A stretch of 33,351 bases of DNA from an uncultured Bacilli bacterium (GTDB lineage Bacteria > Bacillota_I > Bacilli_A > RF39 > UBA660), in assembly GCA_947629475.1 (NCBI GenBank), contig CANRDV010000014.1, forward strand, positions 1 through 33,351. Direction: 5' to 3'. The translations under genes were made by a program, and so were the position numbers. The notes beneath the pieces were generated by a model. It was not told the DNA's origin and did not search any database. It was given only the letters and a program-made list of their open reading frames with translations. Shown piece by piece: positions 1 to 6,258 of the stretch (position 1 is its first letter; the number at the start of each line of letters is the position of its first letter).

Positions 1-485
1 GTATTTGCTTTTACTCTATCTACCCATATTCTTTTTTTATTTAAATCATTGTATGAACCTGCTTGGATTAGTTCTTCTTCTTGTTCATTTTCATCTTCAT
101 CTGTTGTTACTTCAACTAATCTAAACTTAAGAAGTTCTGGTTTTATTCTTTCGGTTCTACTTTTGTTTTCTTCTCCAGATGGAGTGTCTCCTTCATCAAG
201 AAAAATTTCAAAAACTACATCTTTCTTATACTTATTTTTTCCTTCTACTGTAAATTCAAAATACTCATCTGGATTATAAGTAACACTTGGCATTGCTTCT
301 TTAATATTTATGGTATCTCCTTCTGTATACTTTAAAAATATGTCTCCACTTATTAAAGTTTGGTCACCTAAGGTCTTGGAATAAGTCCAAAGAGCATAGA
401 CTCCTCCTATGGTTAAGACTAAAACTAAACAAATTAAACCTATTATCTTAAAATTCTTACCTTTTTTAATAAATTGATTATTCAT
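1..485 (-). CDS. TasA/camelysin-like anchored surface protein, N-terminal part (runs off left edge)
   Basis: The reading frame starts at an ATG (485-483) behind a clear AGGAGG-type site at 494-500 and stays open to the window edge, so only about 161 codons are visible. The N-terminus is short and Lys-rich, followed by a hydrophobic segment at about residues 14-30 that ends in VYALWTYS. This arrangement is typical of TasA/camelysin-like or SipW-processed surface proteins of Bacillota and their paralogues. The rest is hydrophilic and acidic (Asp/Glu-rich near residues 110-145) and looks like a beta-rich extracellular domain. No catalytic motif is visible. I infer an exported or membrane-anchored envelope protein; the C-terminus, and so the anchoring mode, is unseen. 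The TasA resemblance rests only on N-terminal layout. Confidence 0.7.
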   Translation of the reverse strand, partial: MNNQFIKKGKNFKIIGLICLVLVLTIGGVYALWTYSKTLGDQTLISGDIFLKYTEGDTINIKEAMPSVTYNPDEYFEFTVEGKNKYKKDVVFEIFLDEGDTPSGEENKSRTERIKPELLKFRLVEVTTDEDENEQEEELIQAGSYNDLNKKRIWVDRVKAN

Positions 486-572
486 ATAACTATTCCTCCT
501 TCTTATATTTATTAATCTATTTAAAATATTTTAATCTTTTGCACTGATACTTATTGGAATATTCTGTTTAAA

Positions 573-609
573 AATCGTATCATAATAATTAAAGGTTGGT
601 GATACGATT
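573..609. promoter_or_regulatory. Inverted repeat around the translation start of the XRE gene
   Basis: AATCGTATCA (573-582) and TGATACGATT (600-609) are perfect 10-bp inverted repeats separated by 17 bases. The spacer contains the AAAGG Shine-Dalgarno-like sequence, and the right arm runs into the TTG codon at 608. This could be an operator for autoregulation by the XRE protein, or an RNA hairpin that hides the start. The repeat itself is certain; its function is inferred. Confidence 0.5.
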
Positions 610-853
610 GAAATTAAATGAAATATTTGGAAATAATGTGAAACATTTTAGACATCTAAGAGGATACACTCAAGAAAAATTAGCTGAATTGACTGATACA
701 AGTGTTACTTATATAAGTCAACTTGAACTTGGACATCATACTCCATCTTTTGCAAAACTGGAAGCACTTTCTAAAGCTTTAGATGTTGAACCTTTTGAAT
801 TTTATGTGAAAAGACAATTTAAACCATTACCTCCTAGAGTTGATATGAAATAG
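608..853 (+). CDS. XRE-family HTH transcriptional regulator (small, single domain)
   Basis: A protein of about 81 residues that is almost entirely one Cro/C1-type helix-turn-helix. The core runs from RGYTQEKLAEL through SVTYISQLELG to the helix before EPFEFYV. The family binds palindromic operators as dimers. The start is uncertain: the frame is open from TTG 596, GTG 599 is also possible, and TTG 608 gives a normal MKLNEIFG start with GGTGAT just upstream. I chose 608 because the AAAGG at 591-595 is too close to 596 and 599. An inverted repeat spans the start. The gene is the first of five HTH genes in a row and is divergent from the surface-protein gene at 485. There is no effector domain, so it is probably a constitutive DNA binder. 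Confidence 0.85.
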   Translation: MKLNEIFGNNVKHFRHLRGYTQEKLAELTDTSVTYISQLELGHHTPSFAKLEALSKALDVEPFEFYVKRQFKPLPPRVDMK

Positions 854-869
854 CAAATTAGTTTGCTAT
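850..869. other. Small hairpin after the first XRE gene
   Basis: ATAGCAAA (850-857) pairs with TTTGCTAT (862-869) around a 4-base loop, overlapping the stop codon of the preceding gene. No T-run follows, so it is at best a weak terminator or an mRNA 3'-end stabilising stem. The second XRE gene lies 92 bases downstream and may therefore be partly cotranscribed. Confidence 0.4.
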
Positions 870-945
870 CTTCAACATTAATTTTAGACCATAGAGTCCC
901 AAAAGTCAATAATATTTTTAAATTTTTGAGAGGAAGATGTAAATT

Positions 946-1383
946 ATGTCAAATTTTAGATTTATTAAATTAAGAGAAGATAATGATTTAACTCAACAAG
1001 AAATTGCTAATAAATTAGGTGTTTTAAGAAATACTTATTCTAAATGGGAAAATAATATAAATGATATTCCTTTAGATATTTTAAATAAATTAGCTAATTT
1101 TTATAATTGCAGTTTAGATTATTTACTTGGATTAAGTAATAAAAGTACAATAAAAGAAAGAAAAGATATTAATTTAGAATTATTATCTAAAAGATTACTT
1201 GAATTAAGAAAAGAACATAAACTTACTCAAGAAGAAGTAAGTAAAGAAACTAACTTTCATCAAAGAACTTATGCTCATTATGAAAATGGAAGTAGAATAC
1301 CTACAACTTTTAAATTATATAAATTAGTAATTTTCTATAAAACTTCTTTTGATTATTTAGTTGGAAAAAGTGATATTAAATAA
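946..1383 (+). CDS. Tandem double-HTH XRE-family regulator
   Basis: 145 residues containing two complete XRE helix-turn-helix domains joined by a short linker. The first is about residues 3-62 (DNDLTQQEIANKLGVLRNTY, ending in SLDYLLGLS). The second is about residues 82-142 (EHKLTQEEVSKETNFHQRTY, ending in SFDYLVGKS). Each domain ends with the same hydrophobic (S)xDYLxGxS signature seen in many Bacilli repressors. The ATG follows a GAGGAAG site at normal distance. The gene converges on a paralogue of the same architecture at 1408-1857, with a bidirectional terminator between them. Two HTHs in one chain may let a monomer read a full operator. No ligand or protease domain is seen, and the target is unknown. 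Confidence 0.88.
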   Translation: MSNFRFIKLREDNDLTQQEIANKLGVLRNTYSKWENNINDIPLDILNKLANFYNCSLDYLLGLSNKSTIKERKDINLELLSKRLLELRKEHKLTQEEVSKETNFHQRTYAHYENGSRIPTTFKLYKLVIFYKTSFDYLVGKSDIK

Positions 1384-1394
1384 ATATCAATGTT

Positions 1395-1421
1395 AAAAGA
1401 GACTATTTTAAGGTCTCTTTT
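1395..1421. terminator. Bidirectional rho-independent terminator
   Basis: AAAAGAGAC (1395-1403) and GTCTCTTTT (1413-1421) form a perfect 9-bp stem with a 9-base loop and T-runs on both strands. It lies between the convergent HTH genes and overlaps the last codons of the minus-strand one. Confidence 0.8.
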
Positions 1422-1857
1422 TCGTATTAATTCTCCCAACTAAATAATCTATAGAAATATTATAATATTCTGCTATTGCTAATAGTTTTAAAGAAGTAGG
1501 AATTGTTATTCCCCTTTCATATTGAGAATATGTTGTTTGAGGTATACCTATTTTCTTTCCTAGAAAACTTTGGGTTAAATTTCTTTCTTTACGAATTTCA
1601 GATAACCTAGAACTTAATTTCTTTAAATCTATTTCTTGTTTTTCTTTTATAACATCATGAAAATTGGATAAACCTAATATATAATCAAATGATGTTTTAT
1701 AATAATTAGCTAGTTCATTTAGTTTTATTAAGGGCATTTCATTTTGCATATTTTCCCAGCTTGAATAAGTAGTTAGTTTAGCATTTAAAACTTTAGCAAT
1801 TTCTTTTATTTTCTTATCATTATCAAGTCTTAACTCTTTTATTTTTATTCCAATCAT
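1408..1857 (-). CDS. Tandem double-HTH XRE-family regulator, paralogue of 946-1383
   Basis: 149 residues with the same two-domain layout as the convergent neighbour. HTH 1 is about residues 3-62 (ends SFDYILGLS) and HTH 2 about residues 80-143 (RNLTQSFLGKKIGIPQTTYS, ends SIDYLVGRI). The shared linker pattern, with EID/DIN-L before the second domain, supports common ancestry by duplication. The ATG at 1857 has only a weak upstream site (AATGG), 11 bases after the stop of the next HTH gene, which suggests translation coupled to it. The first domain's recognition helix (NAKLTTYSSWE) differs from that of the paralogue, so operators probably differ. The 3' end overlaps the shared terminator. Confidence 0.86.
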   Translation of the reverse strand: MIGIKIKELRLDNDKKIKEIAKVLNAKLTTYSSWENMQNEMPLIKLNELANYYKTSFDYILGLSNFHDVIKEKQEIDLKKLSSRLSEIRKERNLTQSFLGKKIGIPQTTYSQYERGITIPTSLKLLAIAEYYNISIDYLVGRINTKKRP

Positions 1858-1868
1858 AATACCATTAT

Positions 1869-2180
1869 CTATTTTAGAAATTCATCTAATGATTTATCAA
1901 AGATTATAGATAGTTTAATTAAGTTTAAAAGACTAATATATTTATGATTATCTAATTCATTTTCTAATCTTTTATAATGAACTTTACTTATCTGTAAATA
2001 ATCAGCAATATTTTCAGTACTATAAGGATTATTTCTACCTACTGCACCTTTTATTTCTTTATATTTATTGTAAGAATCTAATCTAAATCTTTGTAAATTT
2101 TTACATATTTTATATCTATAATCATTTATATTAAAATTATCTAGTTTTTCATAAATTTGATATATCTCTAAAACTTGCAT
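1869..2180 (-). CDS. Small XRE-like HTH protein
   Basis: 103 residues. The C-terminal half (about 52-103) looks like a Cro/C1-type HTH: TENIADYLQISKVHYKRLE, then LLNLIKLSIIFDKSLDEFL, which matches helices 2-3 and the terminal helix of the fold. The N-terminal 45 residues are Tyr/Asn/Lys-rich and match nothing I recognise. The ATG has an AGGAGT site 7 bases upstream. It is 16 bases downstream of another HTH gene and 11 upstream of a third, so the three minus-strand genes form one transcription unit. It could be an accessory DNA-binding protein or a co-regulator; I cannot say which. Confidence 0.75.
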   Translation of the reverse strand: MQVLEIYQIYEKLDNFNINDYRYKICKNLQRFRLDSYNKYKEIKGAVGRNNPYSTENIADYLQISKVHYKRLENELDNHKYISLLNLIKLSIIFDKSLDEFLK

Positions 2181-2196
2181 TTTAACTCCTACTCTA

Positions 2197-2412
2197 TTAT
2201 TTTTTTCGAACTATTACATCAATACCATGGACTTTGCATATTTTTAGAAACATTTCTAGACTAACATTAATTCTTCCATATTCATAATCTTGATAAGTTT
2301 TAGGACTCCTATCTATAGTCTTTGCAAAATCTCTTTGAGTTAACTCAGTCCATTCTCTAATAATTTTAATTATTTCATTTGATTTATAATCATTAGCTAT
2401 TAACTGTCTCAT
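2197..2412 (-). CDS. Small XRE-family HTH regulator
   Basis: 71 residues, essentially one helix-turn-helix: REWTELTQRDFAKTIDRSPK with the following TYQDYEYGRINVSLEMFLKI. This matches the TQ-x2-FA-x8-(T)xQxYExGR pattern of Cro/C1 proteins. It is the upstream member of the three-gene minus-strand HTH cluster and lies 48 bases after the AlbA_2-domain gene, so all four may be cotranscribed. The ribosome-binding site is unusual (GGGG about 6 bases before the ATG, with no GGAGG). There is no other domain. A role as a local repressor, perhaps of the AlbA_2 gene, is plausible but only inferred from position. Confidence 0.82.
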   Translation of the reverse strand: MRQLIANDYKSNEIIKIIREWTELTQRDFAKTIDRSPKTYQDYEYGRINVSLEMFLKICKVHGIDVIVRKK

Positions 2413-2460
2413 ATATGCCCCATCTTAACTAGAACTAGATAATGTAATAATATTGATTAT

Positions 2461-3723
2461 CTATTTTAATTTATAAACTATACTTTTAGCATTTCCTTCT
2501 TTTTTTATTAAATCTCTTTCTAACATTTCTTTTAGGATAGTTGCTGTTCTTACTTTCTTTAATTGTAAGATGTTTTCTAGTTCTTCTCTTGTAGCACTTT
2601 CCTTATCCTTTAAATAATTTATTACTATTTCATATTCAAATTTCATTGATAGTTTAGGTAATTTTACTAAAAAACTATTTGGAGCTACAAGAATTTCAGG
2701 TAAATTATCAGAACTTTTATATAATTCAAAAATTCTTGGTATTCCACTTCCATAGGCTTCTACTAAACCAAGTCTATGAAAAATATTAATTAACTTAGGA
2801 TTTCTTGATGAGGAACTTCCAAGTTTAATATCTTCAATGGTCAAGCCTTTTACTAAACCTCCTAAACTTAGAAATTCAATTCTATCATTAAAAATATGAA
2901 TTAAACTACTACCTGGTATTTCATAATTTCTATGACCTACTAAATTTAAAATTAACTCTCTTAAACTTTCAGTTGGATAATCATATTTATCAATTCTATT
3001 CATTCCTTCTATTCTTCCACTTACTTGATTAAGTAATTTTAAATAATTTTCTGCTTCTTCTATCTGATACAAAATACTTGCTTTTGATGTTTCTTTTTGA
3101 TCAACAAATTCTTTTTTAGTATTATCCTTATAAACTGCCATTTTAATAGTATAAGGACATTGGTCAGATAACAATAATCCTAAATTAGTATAAAGATTAT
3201 TTTCATTAATAAGACCTAACATCTTTTTCTCTCTATCTCTAAATAAAATATCTTTTTCTTTAAATACGTTTTCTGCATAAATAAATGTTAACTCTTGATT
3301 TGAACTTATATTTTTTTCAAAATTAATATCTGAACTATCAATTATCATATCTCTAATTGAATAACTAGTTGCAGGTTGACAAGTAGAACCAACTCTAATA
3401 TAAACACCATCAGAAGTCATTCCTTTTGATTTTATATAATATGGTTTATTAGTTCCTTTTAAAACTTCTAATATAATCACTTCTTTATCTTCTTGTTTTT
3501 CGATTCTTTCCGAAAGCAAAAAACTAACATCAGGTTCTATACTATCATGTAGTTTATTATTAAGTTTATCTAATTCTTGTTTAGGATTATTAAGCCCTAA
3601 AATCTTACCATCATCATCATAACCAATTATTATAGTTCCACCATTAGTATTAGCAAATGCAACTACTTCTTTCACAATAGTATCTGATACTTGTCTTTTG
3701 AATTCTAATTTTTCATATTTCAT
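2461..3723 (-). CDS. AlbA_2 (Schlafen-like) domain regulator with HATPase_c_4-like region and C-terminal winged helix
   Basis: About 420 residues. The N-terminal domain (1-110) has the AlbA_2 hallmarks: E-F-K-R near the start, then VVAFANTNGGTIIIGYDDDG and the later DGVYIRVGST. The middle and C-terminal part (about 250-345) matches the helicase-related regulator family once annotated RecG-like (COG2865): PTESLRELILNLVGHRNY, IHIFNDRIEFLSLGGL and GLVEAYGSGIPRI. The last 60 residues resemble a winged helix. The family is usually described as putative transcriptional regulators or ATP-binding proteins; the true activity is unknown. I chose ATG 3723. A GTG at 3732 is in frame, but the predicted transcription start lies near 3734, so the leader would be almost absent. 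A palindromic operator abuts the promoter. Confidence 0.82.
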   Translation of the reverse strand: MKYEKLEFKRQVSDTIVKEVVAFANTNGGTIIIGYDDDGKILGLNNPKQELDKLNNKLHDSIEPDVSFLLSERIEKQEDKEVIILEVLKGTNKPYYIKSKGMTSDGVYIRVGSTCQPATSYSIRDMIIDSSDINFEKNISSNQELTFIYAENVFKEKDILFRDREKKMLGLINENNLYTNLGLLLSDQCPYTIKMAVYKDNTKKEFVDQKETSKASILYQIEEAENYLKLLNQVSGRIEGMNRIDKYDYPTESLRELILNLVGHRNYEIPGSSLIHIFNDRIEFLSLGGLVKGLTIEDIKLGSSSSRNPKLINIFHRLGLVEAYGSGIPRIFELYKSSDNLPEILVAPNSFLVKLPKLSMKFEYEIVINYLKDKESATREELENILQLKKVRTATILKEMLERDLIKKEGNAKSIVYKLK

Positions 3724-3740
3724 TTTTATCACTCGAGACT

Positions 3741-3769
3741 ATTTTAGCACATTTTTCTTTTTTTGACAA
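3741..3769 (-). promoter_or_regulatory. Sigma-A-type promoter of the AlbA_2 gene
   Basis: On the minus strand, TTGTCA (3769-3764) and TAAAAT (3746-3741) are separated by exactly 17 bases. The expected start is near 3734, only about 10 bases before ATG 3723, so the message has a very short leader. The -35 box abuts the 15-bp palindrome at 3769-3783. Confidence 0.65.
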
Positions 3770-3858
3770 GTGAATCGTTCACTTTTTAAAAAATATTTTT
3801 AGTAAAATCCTTATAAAATAAGGGTTTCGAAATAATCAATCGTTCACTATCGTTCACT
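3769..3858. promoter_or_regulatory. Operator cluster: one palindrome plus two tandem half-sites
   Basis: AGTGAA-TCG-TTCACT (3769-3783) is a perfect palindrome with a 3-base centre. The half-site TCGTTCACT recurs at 3840-3848 and 3850-3858 as direct repeats 10 bp apart, one helical turn. The sites lie between the AlbA_2 gene and the divergent ferredoxin gene. Placement beside the -35 box suggests repression. The binding protein is unknown; neighbouring HTH proteins and the AlbA_2 protein are candidates. Confidence 0.6.
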
Positions 3859-3880
3859 TTTGACATTTTTTCCTGTCAAA
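3859..3880. repeat. Inverted repeat TTTGACA/TGTCAAA
   Basis: TTTTGACA (3859-3866) is followed by an inverted TGTCAAA (3874-3880) with 7 bases between. It is adjacent to the second half-site repeat and just upstream of the ferredoxin promoter. It could be an additional binding site; no function is assigned. Confidence 0.4.
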
Positions 3881-3893
3881 TTTTCTAAACTAC

Positions 3894-3922
3894 TTGCTAA
3901 ATTTCTTATTTCTTAATATAAT
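3894..3922 (+). promoter_or_regulatory. Promoter of the ferredoxin gene
   Basis: TTGCTA (3894-3899) and a consensus TATAAT (3917-3922) are spaced by 17 bases. They are followed by GTGGAGG, ending 10 bases before ATG 3943. This fits a strong housekeeping promoter with a short leader. Confidence 0.75.
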
Positions 3923-3942
3923 TATAGTGGAGGTAGTAAGTA

Positions 3943-4137
3943 ATGAAAGTAAAAGTTGATTCAGATTTATGTATTAGTTGTGGCTTTTGCGTTGGTAATT
4001 GTCCAGAAGTATTTGAATTTAATGATGATGGAATAAGCCATGTCAAAGTAGATACTGTACCAAAAGAGTGTGAAGACTCTGTAAGAGAAGTAATCGATGG
4101 TGGATGCCCAACTGATGCTGTTAAAGAAGAAGACTAA
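3943..4137 (+). CDS. fer: Ferredoxin, single [4Fe-4S] cluster (Thermotoga type)
   Basis: 64 residues. Cysteines 10, 13, 16 and 55 form the CxxCxxC...CP ligand set of a one-cluster ferredoxin. Cys20 and Cys43 sit where Thermotoga maritima ferredoxin and relatives have a disulfide. The sequence between them (PEVFEFNDDG) is the usual family segment. The protein is a small acidic cytoplasmic electron carrier for Fe-S redox enzymes. It stands alone: its neighbours are a divergent regulator gene and a convergent DNA repair gene. It has its own promoter (3894-3922) and terminator (4136-4173). The redox partner cannot be told from this window. Confidence 0.95.
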   Translation: MKVKVDSDLCISCGFCVGNCPEVFEFNDDGISHVKVDTVPKECEDSVREVIDGGCPTDAVKEED

Positions 4138-4173
4138 AAAAATTGGATTTGTTTAAACATTTCCAATTTTTTT
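4136..4173. terminator. Bidirectional terminator between ferredoxin and alkD-like gene
   Basis: AAATTGGA (4140-4147) pairs with TCCAATTT (4162-4169); flanking A- and T-runs extend the stem and supply U-tracts on both strands. The loop contains a further self-complementary TGTTTAAACA. It overlaps the last codons of the minus-strand gene. Confidence 0.8.
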
Positions 4174-4881
4174 ACTTTCTCTTTTTAAAGATTTAATAAA
4201 TTTTTTCTCATCATCACTTATTCTTCTAGAATCAATTATTTTACTTAAAGTCTTATTATAAATAAAATCATCTTTTATGTTAACTATATAAATAAGAGTT
4301 TTTTCTTTATATTTAATATAGGAAGTTGCAACTAACCAAGCAATGGCCATTCCTACATAATATTCTTTAGTTTTTAATTTTGTTACAACTTCTAAAGTAT
4401 TATCAATATAGGTATCATGCAAATAATAATCTAGTAACAAAACAATTCCCATTCTTTTAGACCATTTATCTTTCGTATGGGTTAGTTTTTTAGCATATTT
4501 AAATCCTTCTTTGGGACTTTTTTTAAATAACCTTAAGTTAGATGCTGTTAAATCAACCTGAGCCCAGGTTTTTATTTTTGGTAAATAATTATTTAAATAT
4601 TCTATTAAATCTGAAAAAGGAATTTTTAAAAATCCATATATAAATCCTTCAATTAATACTAATTCATAATAATCACTTATATTAACACTAAAAAAACTTT
4701 GATAATCTCCCTTACTTATTTCTTTAGCAATATTTTTTAAGATATTGGTTTTAACTCCAATTAAATTATCATAGTCAATTATTTTGGCTTGAAATTCTTG
4801 ATACTTTTTGTCTTGTAAAGATTCTAAATATTTGATTAATTCTTGATATTTAGCTTCATCCCAACTGTCTTTAAAATTCAC
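4153..4881 (-). CDS. DNA alkylation repair protein, AlkD-like HEAT-repeat glycosylase
   Basis: 242 residues, close to the family length of about 220-240. The sequence resembles the DNA alkylation repair family (PF08713): VKTNILKNIAKEI near the N-terminus, then KIKTWAQVDLTASN, KWSKRMGIVLLLDYYL and EYYVGMAIAWLVATSYIKY, with alpha-helical repeats to the end. AlkD members remove cationic N3/N7-alkylpurines without flipping the base. The conserved Trp/Asp in TWAQVD and the Trp in AIAWLVA fit the family's active-site region, although I cannot align residue by residue. The start overlaps the deoB stop by 4 bases (ATGA), so it is translationally coupled to deoB, an odd but simple pairing. Its end lies in the shared terminator. 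Confidence 0.85.
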   Translation of the reverse strand: MNFKDSWDEAKYQELIKYLESLQDKKYQEFQAKIIDYDNLIGVKTNILKNIAKEISKGDYQSFFSVNISDYYELVLIEGFIYGFLKIPFSDLIEYLNNYLPKIKTWAQVDLTASNLRLFKKSPKEGFKYAKKLTHTKDKWSKRMGIVLLLDYYLHDTYIDNTLEVVTKLKTKEYYVGMAIAWLVATSYIKYKEKTLIYIVNIKDDFIYNKTLSKIIDSRRISDDEKKFIKSLKRESKKIGNV

Positions 4882-6044
4882 TTTAAGGTCTCCAAGAAAC
4901 TAGTTCCCATAGGAGAACTTAGGTTAAAGTTATCAAGAATCGTTGCTCCGATTGATGCAAAAGTATCTAAATCATCTAATCTTTTTGGTTCTTTAAAGTT
5001 TTTATTATAAATTAAAACTGGAGTAGTTTCACGGGTATGGTCAGTTCCTTTATAAGTTGGATCATTTCCGTGATCTGCTGTTAGAATAAGCAAATCATCA
5101 TCATGAAGTTTATTCTTGATAGTTTCTATATTATCATCAACTTCAATTAAAGCTTTCATGTACCCGTCTGGATTTCTTCTATGTCCATATTTAGAATCAA
5201 AGTCATTTAAGTTGGCAAAGCAAAGACCTGTGAATTCTTCATCTAAAGTTAATTTTATCTTGGCAAGTCCATCGGTGTTATCTTTGGTTTTCGTAGACTT
5301 AGTAATACCACAGCCATTAAAGATATCACTTATTTTTCCAAGGGAAATTACATCATAATTATTATTTTTTAAAATATCAAGGTCAGTTTCTTCTGGTGGG
5401 TCTAAAGCATAATCATGCCTATTGCTTGTTCTTTCAAAATGTCCTGGAGTTCCTATAAATGGACGAGCAATTATTCTTCCAACTTTCCATTCTTCTTTTA
5501 AAGTTATTTCTCTTGCTATTTCGCATATTTTATATAACTCGTCTAATGGAACAATTTCTTCATGAGCAGCAATTTGTAAAACCGAATCCGCACTGGTATA
5601 AACAATAATGGCTCCAGTTTTCATATGCTCTTCCCCTAGTCTTTCAATTATCTCAGTTCCACTAGCACTAATGTTACCAATTACTTTGCGCCCACTCTTT
5701 TCTTCTAATTCTCTGATTAACTCATCAGGAAATCCAGTATCCGTGAAAGTCTTTAAAGGTTTAACTGTCCTTACTCCCATCATTTCTAAATGTCCTGTTA
5801 AAGTATCTTTTCCGTTACTTACACATCTTGCTCTTGTATAATAAGAATCCGTTTCCATATTCTTATCATATACTAAGTTTAAAAGACCCATTTTGGCTAA
5901 ATTAGGTAACTTGCCATTTGTACTTTCTAAAGTATGTTTAACTGTATTAACATTTATATCTCCAAATTTACTTTCATCACTGGCATTTCCAATTCCAACA
6001 GAATCTAATACTACTAAGAATATTCTTTTATATTTTTTATACAT
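4878..6044 (-). CDS. deoB: Phosphopentomutase
   Basis: 388 residues, the normal length for DeoB. It interconverts ribose/deoxyribose 1-phosphate and 5-phosphate in nucleoside salvage and catabolism. Alkaline-phosphatase superfamily metal motifs are visible: the N-terminal FLVVLDSVGIGNASD with its metal-binding Asp, the GKDTLTGHLEMMG segment carrying the catalytic Thr, and the C-terminal ADHGND and DHTRE. An upstream in-frame ATG at 6059 is rejected because the ribosome site GGAGG lies between it and ATG 6044, at ideal distance from 6044. No pupG or deoC gene is next to it. It lies downstream of the palindrome-flanked DUF1016 gene, which separates it from recO. Confidence 0.96.
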   Translation of the reverse strand: MYKKYKRIFLVVLDSVGIGNASDESKFGDINVNTVKHTLESTNGKLPNLAKMGLLNLVYDKNMETDSYYTRARCVSNGKDTLTGHLEMMGVRTVKPLKTFTDTGFPDELIRELEEKSGRKVIGNISASGTEIIERLGEEHMKTGAIIVYTSADSVLQIAAHEEIVPLDELYKICEIAREITLKEEWKVGRIIARPFIGTPGHFERTSNRHDYALDPPEETDLDILKNNNYDVISLGKISDIFNGCGITKSTKTKDNTDGLAKIKLTLDEEFTGLCFANLNDFDSKYGHRRNPDGYMKALIEVDDNIETIKNKLHDDDLLILTADHGNDPTYKGTDHTRETTPVLIYNKNFKEPKRLDDLDTFASIGATILDNFNLSSPMGTSFLETLK

Positions 6045-6063
6045 AAATCTACCCTCCATAATT

Positions 6064-6092
6064 ATTATATATTATTTTTGGAAAACTTAAAA
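6064..6092 (-). promoter_or_regulatory. Possible deoB promoter
   Basis: On the minus strand a consensus TATAAT (6069-6064) lies about 20 bases before the deoB start, with a weak TTTTAA (6092-6087) 17 bases upstream as the -35. The region 6059-6226 is otherwise very AT-rich and holds no ORF that I support. Confidence 0.4.
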
Positions 6093-6226
6093 GAGAATAT
6101 GAAAAAAAATACATCCTGCTTGACATATTTTTTTAATTAGCATTTATTTTAGTATTTTCAAAAATATTCATAATATATACATTCTATTATACAAATATAT
6201 TCTTAATGTATCTCATAAATATTATT

Positions 6227-6258
6227 TTAAAAATGGTCGGCATGCCGACCATTTTTAA
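6227..6258. repeat. Perfect 32-bp palindrome, downstream flank of the DUF1016 gene
   Basis: A perfect palindrome centred between 6242 and 6243. Its core GGTCGGCA-TGCCGACC is extended by TTAAAAAT/ATTTTTAA arms. The stop codon of the nuclease gene (6257-6255) lies inside the right arm. As RNA it gives a strong stem ending in U residues, so it can double as a terminator. The same core recurs upstream of the gene at 7344-7361. Confidence 0.9.

Noticed and set aside
49-279. Plus-strand frame within the left-edge gene
   Set aside because: Ser-rich antisense shadow of the surface protein, which has a good ribosome site and a sensible N-terminus.
5116-5841. Plus-strand frames antisense to deoB
   Set aside because: deoB on the other strand is complete with all family motifs.
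6118-6150. Plus-strand promoter with TTGACA at 6120
   Set aside because: No acceptable -10 at 16-18 bases and no plus-strand gene follows.
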